Under the pieces are notes generated by a model. That model worked only from the letters and a program-made list of their open reading frames with translations. It was not told the DNA's origin and searched no databases. DNA of 64,000 nucleotides from Costus lasius (lineage: Eukaryota > Streptophyta > Magnoliopsida > Zingiberales > Costaceae), in the NCBI GenBank assembly GCA_027563935.2, contig CM050451.1, positions 105,923,565 to 105,987,564 of the forward strand. The letters are read 5' to 3'. Numbering within the stretch: the first letter of the stretch is position 1; the number at the start of each line of letters is the position of its first letter. A program made the position numbers and the translations under genes. Shown piece by piece: positions 57,881 to 64,000 of this stretch.

Positions 57881-59347
57881 CAAGTGCACGGAATTATCGA
57901 AGTAATAAAAAAGATTATCATTCCCAACGAGGACTACGTAGTTAAGTACTGACTTCTCGACTTGTTTGAATCTAAGCAAACTAAGTATGCTATGGTGATA
58001 AACTTCTAAGTACGAACAATTCAAAAACAACTTTTAAAGGGTTCAAGTTCTAAGATAATCGGGATTTCTGGGTTTCACCACACTAACTATTATGAATCGT
58101 ATAAAAGTTACTCAATCAAAAGAAAGTATCTATCATGAAAGGAACTTTTCCTAATGTATATATTACCTCCTCTCGGAGCGTAATACGGTGTTTAATTAAG
58201 TTAACTCCCTACTCTCGTGACAGTTAACCTAACTAAACCTATTAAGTTCTATGAAAAGCTGTTAAATCCTTCAGACGAATCCAACCTATTCTCGTGATTG
58301 GATTCGAAGGTTCAATTGAAATAGATCGGACGTTGCGATTCACCTCTCGGTCCTTCTCGCAACATCTAAGACGCAATTATATGTGGCCAATGTATATTAC
58401 GAAATAAACGCAATCGTAGTCAAATCACGATAATAAATTCGTATAAAAAGAGTATGAATAAAGATTAATTCATAAAAGTCAGCGGGCTAAGCCCTAAATC
58501 CCGAAACAATGATCTACTCACTCATGTTCTTAAGGAAATACATGTTTAAGTGATGAACAAGCATAGATCTAGTAAAAAAATCGCAAGAATTCACTAAGAC
58601 AACAATAAAAATCACTTCCCCTCGATCTAGAGATGAAGAAGAGTCGATCAATCGTCGCTTTTGCGTGAAATCTCATCGAAATTTCACTCGGAAATCAACT
58701 TTCGCCCTTATCGTCGCCACCGCTTGTGTTCATCCCAAAAAGCTCTCTTTTTCCTTGAAAAATCGGATCTTTTATAGTTGGACCGGTTTGGAACCCATCA
58801 AGGAATGATTTTGTAAGGTTTGGCTCAAATCCGGTTCGAATTGGTGGAGAATCGAGTGAAAAACTCGTCGGGCGGACGTTTTTATGGTCCGTAATGTATA
58901 CACAGGCCACGGCCACGGCCGTGATTCTTTTTGTGTGTATATCACTTATGTCACAGAAACATTCACAGCCCGTAATAGATTTATGGCTTCACCCGTGAAA
59001 GTTTTTGTGCATATCTATACTTAGCCATTTTTCCGCCCATCGCTCGAACTCAAAATTACGGCCGACTTAGAATTACAGCCAAGGCCGTAATTCTTGCGTT
59101 CTTCACTATTTCAACTCCAAATTCGACGTGTAAGCTCATGATCTCCTCAGGAATCATGCTTTGGCTTCAAAACTTGTGAAATCCTTCATTTTTGGGTGAT
59201 TTTACCAACATTTTCATAAAAACCGAGAAAAGTGAAGATTATGTGCAAAGTGAAGTAAAAATACCGAAATAAGCACAAAATCATACAAATAAGCTCAAAA
59301 TATGATCTAAAATATAGGCAAAAATATGGTGTAAATTCAACGCATCA
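57880..59347 (-). mobile_element. LTR of an Athila/Tat-like element (copy S5), closest to S2
   Basis: On the minus strand the LTR starts TGATGCGTTGAATTT at 59347 and is colinear with S2 almost to the end (gtgcacttgcg). It loses the final bases (the TATCA end) at about 57880, where it is fused to fragment S6. TATA box tataaaa on the minus strand is at 58776-58770. Just before its start (plus 59348-59400) lies the sequence 'gaggacaagcaaaattctaa', followed by 'gtctagggtattt', the usual 3' end of the internal region in this lineage. It is thus a 3' LTR still attached to an internal region, not a solo LTR. Confidence 0.8.
58881..59095 (-). repeat. Palindromic repeat array in U3 of LTR S5
   Basis: Three units contain attacggcc...ggctgtaatt, ttcacgggtgaagcc, and cacggccgtggccgtgg blocks. 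On the minus strand the array starts 252 bp after the LTR start and ends about 105 bp before the TATA box. It resembles the S2 array in motif but not in exact units. Confidence 0.7.
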
Positions 59348-60954
59348 AAATACCCTAGACTTAGAATTTTGCTTGTCCTCAAGCATTGCATCAATATGAA
59401 TAAAAAATGTAAAGATAAGGAATGCTCATCAGTTTTACCATCAATAAAGTCCTTAGTCTACATTTCACGCAAGCAACTTTTCAGAACTTAGATCATTTGA
59501 GAGAAATCACAGTAGAGACAAACTGTCAAGAATTTACAATCCAAGAAAGATAAAATTCACAAGTCATATTATAATGTTCATTCAACACATATCTAAAATC
59601 AAATACTTTTTTGGTTTAATAAACCTGCCTTGATCAATAGGTAAAGATTTATTTCAAGTCATTTGGTGAAACTATAGATAAGAGATTTTTAATGCAATTT
59701 GGTCTTTAAACTATTACGTATCATAACATTGTTCAAAGTATACTGCATAACAGTATAATTTAACTCATGGTCTAAATCTTAAGTCAGAGGAATTTTCCAC
59801 CAAGCCCACAGCTTTTCTCCATTTATTTTATTTACACTTCAACTTATGTCTTCGGTACCACTGCCAATTTTTCGCAGTACCAAGTAGAGGAGTTACACTT
59901 TTTTTTTAATATATCTGGAGAAAGTTGGCCACTGTCAACCCATAACCTTAGATTATGCTACCAGAGGAGTTGGAGCAAATCTCAAGTTAAATATATAAAT
60001 CATAAAAATTCTATCCATAAAAATCCCTATTAAACCAAAGGAAAATAAATTAAACTTAAAGTACCAAGATCATTATGCACATGTGGTTTAAACATTCAAC
60101 AATTCCTATGTAAACTTTATCAATACCAGAATCAATCTTACTCAACAATTTAAGTTTTCATGAAATCTCAAAAACTCTCTAAGTCATCAAATTAAATGCC
60201 CAAAATGCTTTCTAAGTTCAAAATCAAGGATAAAATGAATATGATTAATCCTTAACGATCTTAAACATTCAAAAATCATATCCATGAAACTTTGAAGGAA
60301 TAGCAAAATATGAAAATGGATACCCTAGACTTAATTTAATGCATATGTATAAACATTAATTCAATGAAAGATTTCAGAAAAAATTTTGCAAGAGTTTCCT
60401 CTATATTATTGGCGAAACCCTGTAAAGTTATATCAAAAATATGAAATACAATTTAGAAAAATCCGAAAAATATACCATATCAAAGATATTCAAGTTTTAC
60501 ATGGTAATCAACTTTCAAACATCAAATACCATCAGGTTTCATCATTCAAATCACAGTTTACCATTTCAAATTACTATTCACTTAAAATATCAAAATCAAT
60601 CTAGAATGCAGAAACTTATCAACCAAACATCCAAAACCATTAAGCATCACAGTCACATGATGAATATCAAATATATACAAAATCATCCTATCTGCACCAA
60701 GTTCAGCATCCTAAGGTCTAATACCATCGTGAATGTACAATGTCAGTCATAATGTCAAAGTATCAAAATGAACTAACTAATATCCTAATACAACGCACAC
60801 ACACAAAGAAAACATAAAAGTGCTGTGTGTGGTCGTATTGGCATCCAATCTACTGAATCCTGTGCACACATAAGATAAATGTGAGATCTCCTACATAATA
60901 TCAAAGAATAACTGTAAATACATCAAAACAAAATAAAAATACTCACAAAGCCTA
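59348..60954 (-). mobile_element. 3' untranslated internal region of the Athila/Tat-like element
   Basis: AT-rich sequence with no protein motif, between the LTR S5 and the ORF at 60955-61512. Long non-coding stretches before the 3' LTR are usual in this lineage. The end next to the LTR (on the minus strand) carries a weak purine tract, ctagggtattt. Confidence 0.6.
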
Positions 60955-61512
60955 TCAGTCTGTCTCTGTATGCTTGGAGTCCTCCTCCTCGTCTCTAGTG
61001 TGTCGTGTCGATGAAGATGGGAGACGACGCCGTAATAGCTCCTCTATCGCGCGTAAAGACTCGAGTGCTCTCGACTGTCCCTGCTCAAGGCGCGATATGT
61101 CGTCACGCATCATCCTTTGCTCAGCACGCATCTGCTCTAGAGAAGGATCTGGTCGTGCTGAAGTAGATGGCCTGATAGATGTGGATGGTCTGTCAACGGT
61201 GGATGGCTCGACTGGAGAGATATACTCTGAAATCCTCGGCAGTGATGGAGGTGAAGCTGCGTCTCTAGGACTTCCCCCACGAGTGGGATCCACGATCCAG
61301 TTCTGCTGAACATGAACCATAGTACGATTCATGTTTGGCAGCCTCATCGTAACATCGGTACCTCTGAACATTAGATGATACGAGCTACTAAGCCTCGTAA
61401 TCATCTTAATGGCAACATAGGCATCCATGTCAAGTCTGGGAATACCCTTTGCCTCGTTCAACCCCGAAGGGTCGATACCGAGGGCATGCTTGGGATTACC
61501 CTGCGTGGGCAT
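60955..61512 (-). pseudogene. 3' ORF remnant of the Athila/Tat-like element
   Basis: A frame of 185 codons from an ATG at 61512. The first third has DMDAYVAIKMITRLSSSYHLMF; a proline/serine-rich linker (STVDRPSTSIRPSTSARPDP) follows, then a coiled-coil-like stretch (MRAEQRMMRDDISRLEQGQS, then LESLRAIEELLRRRLP) and an acidic tail. Position between pol and 3' LTR, and the linker plus coiled coil, fit the C-terminal part of the additional 3' ORF of Athila-type elements. That family match is from memory of layout, not from a search. No upstream pol is present, so the element is truncated near 61500. Confidence 0.45.
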
Positions 61513-61588
61513 GCTTGGGTGTGAGTCAAGTGTTGACTCGCTTGTATTTTTATTAAAAATTTTATTACCCTAATTCTGGGCGTGACAC
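61513..61588 (-). mobile_element. Possible short chromovirus LTR fragment
   Basis: On the minus strand TGTCACGCCCAGAATTAGGG at 61588 and the following 'taataaaatttttaataaaa' look like the first part of a Tekay-type LTR, cut off near the ORF at 61512. No target duplication is identified. Confidence 0.3.
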
Positions 61589-61994
61589 CTAGTAGGGATG
61601 AGCAAATGGTAGGAAAAAAATTTTTTTGGTATGGTAGACTAAATATCATAGAATGGGCCATGCGCGTGTTGTTGGTGACGCTGCCGGATTTGTGGAGGCA
61701 TAGCTGCTCGATGCAAAGTTGATTCGACGTCACGCGCCGACGCCTCGACTACTGTGGCATCTTTTTGTCTACCGCGGATCTACCATCTGGTGGCGCGCTG
61801 CTGGCCGGCGTCGTCTCCTAGTGGCGCATGCTAAGAAATTCGGCCACCAGCAGACCATCTGCCAACGTCAATTTCGCACTATTGCAGCTCACCGATTGAT
61901 TTTAGGGGTTAGGTTGATTTTGACCTAGTCAACAGCTTAGTTTACCATGCCGAAGAATTTGGGCTTAAGCCTTAAGTTGTTTATATTTAAATAG
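61589..61994. other. Intergenic, GC-moderate patch
   Basis: The patch 61670-61900 is richer in GC than its surroundings and has a 69-codon plus frame (61719-61928) with an arginine-rich, unrecognised product. I do not support it as a gene. Confidence 0.4.
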
Positions 61995-61997
61995 TTA

Positions 61998-62446
61998 GGA
62001 CCTGTTTGGCCTCGCTTTTAAGCTGATTTTAATCAACTTTTATGCAGAAAGTAATTAGAAAACTGTTTGGTAATGAAAAGTAGAAGTAGAAAAAAGGAGT
62101 AAAAAGCAAAAGTTTTGAAAGCTATAATTTGATGTTTTTGCAACTTCTGCTTCTCAAAAAAATTAATTCACATGATTTCACTTAAAATTTTAAGTATTAT
62201 TATTTTAATTAGTTAAAATATTAATATTAAAAAATATAATATATTTATTATTTTAAATAATTTAAAATATAATATATTTATTATTTTAAATAATTTAAAA
62301 TAAATATTTATTTATTATTTTAAATTTTGACAGCAATTAAAAAGTTATTAATCAAACATCTTATAAATTTTGACAGTGCAGCACAGTACATCACAGCACA
62401 GTTTAACATAGTTATAAAGCTATTAATAGCGGGGCCAAACAGACCC
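61998..62446. mobile_element. Tourist-like MITE (PIF/Harbinger type), copy 2
   Basis: The 449-bp element has ends GGACCTGTTTGGCCTCGCT and ..GCGGGGCCAAACAGACCC, and shares its interior ('ctgtttggtaatgaaaagta', 'gacagtgcagcacagtaca') with copy 1 at 41549-41959. Flanks are TTA (61995-61997) and TTG (62447-62449), a target duplication with one change. Confidence 0.82.
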
Positions 62447-62449
62447 TTG

Positions 62450-64000
62450 TACGCTCGCAATTGTCAGCTGTTGTGTTGCTGGAGGATTGTAAATATTAAA
62501 TATATCACGCGTGGCAGCTGGGTTATGACCTAAGGATGTGGGCCGTGGGCTGTATGGCTATGTACATGTAGTCAAGAGCAGTAAATTTTTGTATTCTAAA
62601 AGTTAATCAGATTAAGGCCCATCTCGTTTTGGGAAAAATATGCCTTTGCTAAGGTATAATAATATTTAGCATGAAATTTAAAATATTTTGCTAAATATGA
62701 CTTTGCTTAATGGAACATGGTTTGTAAGATATAACATAGTTTTGCTAAGATAAAATATGACTTTATTAAGTCAATGCACAAAAAATTAACTCACATCAAA
62801 TAACGAACGATTCCTGCGGCTAACTTATTGTTGCACATTTGACTAAAGCAAACTTGATTGACCAAGAAGTTGACCTTTGGGCACAAAAACAGGACATTGT
62901 CCCATCTCTCTTTTAAAACTTCAACGGCTGCCGTCCCAACTTTCCGCCATCTTTTGTCAACGACTCAAAAGGCAAGCGAAGTTTATTAACAGTTTTTTAA
63001 TTCTTTGTCACAACCGAACCCGTGAATCCATGAATTTCATCGCCTCCGTTAGCGACAAAACCGGCCGGCCGAGGATTGAGGGTGACGGGGACCGACCAAA
63101 TCGTAATTTGCCCAAATGAAATTAATGGCAGCGCGCAATGGGATTAGGTAACTATACCGGGGGTTAATTAGCAGAACCACACGACGCCACCAAAAATGTG
63201 TGGGTTTAATGGGGAGATCGAAATGTGGGACCCGCAATGTTGCCGTCGATTCATTGGAATGAATTATGATGTAAACGTTTGGATGTCTATACGTAACAAA
63301 GATTGTATTGTGCAATCTTTAGTTTCTGATAGACTGCGTACTTTATAGGAAATCTCTTGATTATTGATAGAAATCATTTTAATTGAACAAGCACAATAAA
63401 GAATTCACAAATTCGATTTTTGTTTACAATACATATCGAGCATGCAATAGAAGGACACGTGTTTTTACGACTTGTTCCATTAGGCATGTTACATGTACGC
63501 TTCTAACTTCTTCGGCCTCCGTAACGGCATTGTATTTTAACTCAAGAAGTTTAATTCTTAATTAGGAGGATAAAAAAAAACTAGATATACCCACTTCCTT
63601 GTCGGGTCAGTCACTAGATTACCCCTTCATAAAAGGGGGAACCCACCCCAGACAGGTATGGAGAAAGCTGCAGTAAACATCATCATGAACTATGGCAAAC
63701 ATACGAGCACTTCATCGCTGCAGGTTCCTCCAAGTGGAAGCTCTCTCGCTTCCATATATATTTACATTTAACTATAAACTCTAGAACGAGGACTACGAAT
63801 ACACAACCAGCACAACGGAGCACGCGTACATGCCGATACGTCGTCTCCCAGGCTTATTTATATTAGTGCATGTTCTCCTCCATCCTCTGCCCTGTTTATC
63901 CCAGCACCGGCCTCCACACACCAAGAAGCACAGGGTGCTGGTTTTCAATACTTACTACTGTGGTTAATACATAGTATTGTGAGACTGAGTATGCTTAGAA
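62450..64000. other. Intergenic sequence to the window end
   Basis: No gene is recognised. The last 400 bp (63600 on) are GC-moderate and may be the 3' end of a minus-strand gene beyond the window: a possible acceptor (ttgaaaaccag on the minus strand near 63940) is followed by an open frame ending near 63857. No protein family is evident. Confidence 0.35.

Overview
This window is nuclear DNA from a flowering plant. The evidence is introns with GT/AG borders, plant-only gene families, and dense nested LTR retrotransposons with MITEs. GC-rich single-exon transcription factor genes in an AT-rich background suggest a monocot, but I cannot name the species. No database search was run, so family names rest on motifs read by eye.

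Host genes. Four look intact: an AT-hook nuclear-localized (AHL) protein gene (19249-20091, minus); a SUPERMAN-type one-finger C2H2 repressor gene (27363-27881, plus); a two-exon mitochondrial carrier gene of the BOU (A BOUT DE SOUFFLE) type (31358-34471, plus); and a three-finger CCCH zinc-finger gene (35723-43896, minus) whose two exons are separated by a 7.1-kb intron carrying transposons. A fifth host gene, an F-box/kelch-type gene on the minus strand, is broken. Its C-terminal part lies at 45125-46216 and its N-terminal part at 56185-56654, split by a roughly 10-kb chromovirus.

Mobile DNA, left to right: a solo LTR (535-2120, minus); a Ty1/copia element (2915-10350) that itself holds a solo LTR (7680-9260); a non-coding LTR element (10836-14503); a solo LTR of another family (24699-25566); a possible gene-capturing TIR element (38536-39537); Tourist-like MITEs (41549-41959 and 61998-62446); a Tekay/Del-like Ty3/gypsy chromovirus (46222-56184) with one solo LTR in its integrase region (50542-52013) and another in its 3' LTR (53954-55403); and a degraded Athila/Tat-like element (about 57075-61500, minus). 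Target-site duplications (TSDs) define most of these borders to the base.

Strongest observations. (1) Five related Athila/Tat-like LTRs each carry a short array of palindromic repeats about 245-262 bp from the LTR start and about 100-118 bp before a TATA box. Position is conserved, but repeat sequence and copy number differ widely between copies. (2) The chromovirus that splits the F-box gene keeps a perfect CTAGC duplication, yet its 5' LTR is only a 16-bp palindrome made of the LTR's two extreme ends. (3) The nesting gives an order of events: F-box gene, then chromovirus insertion, then two further LTR elements inside it, each later reduced to a solo LTR.

The intact genes are unrelated in function and do not form a cluster. 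The AHL and SUPERMAN-like genes are transcription regulators, the CCCH protein probably binds RNA, and the BOU-like protein is an inner-membrane mitochondrial carrier.
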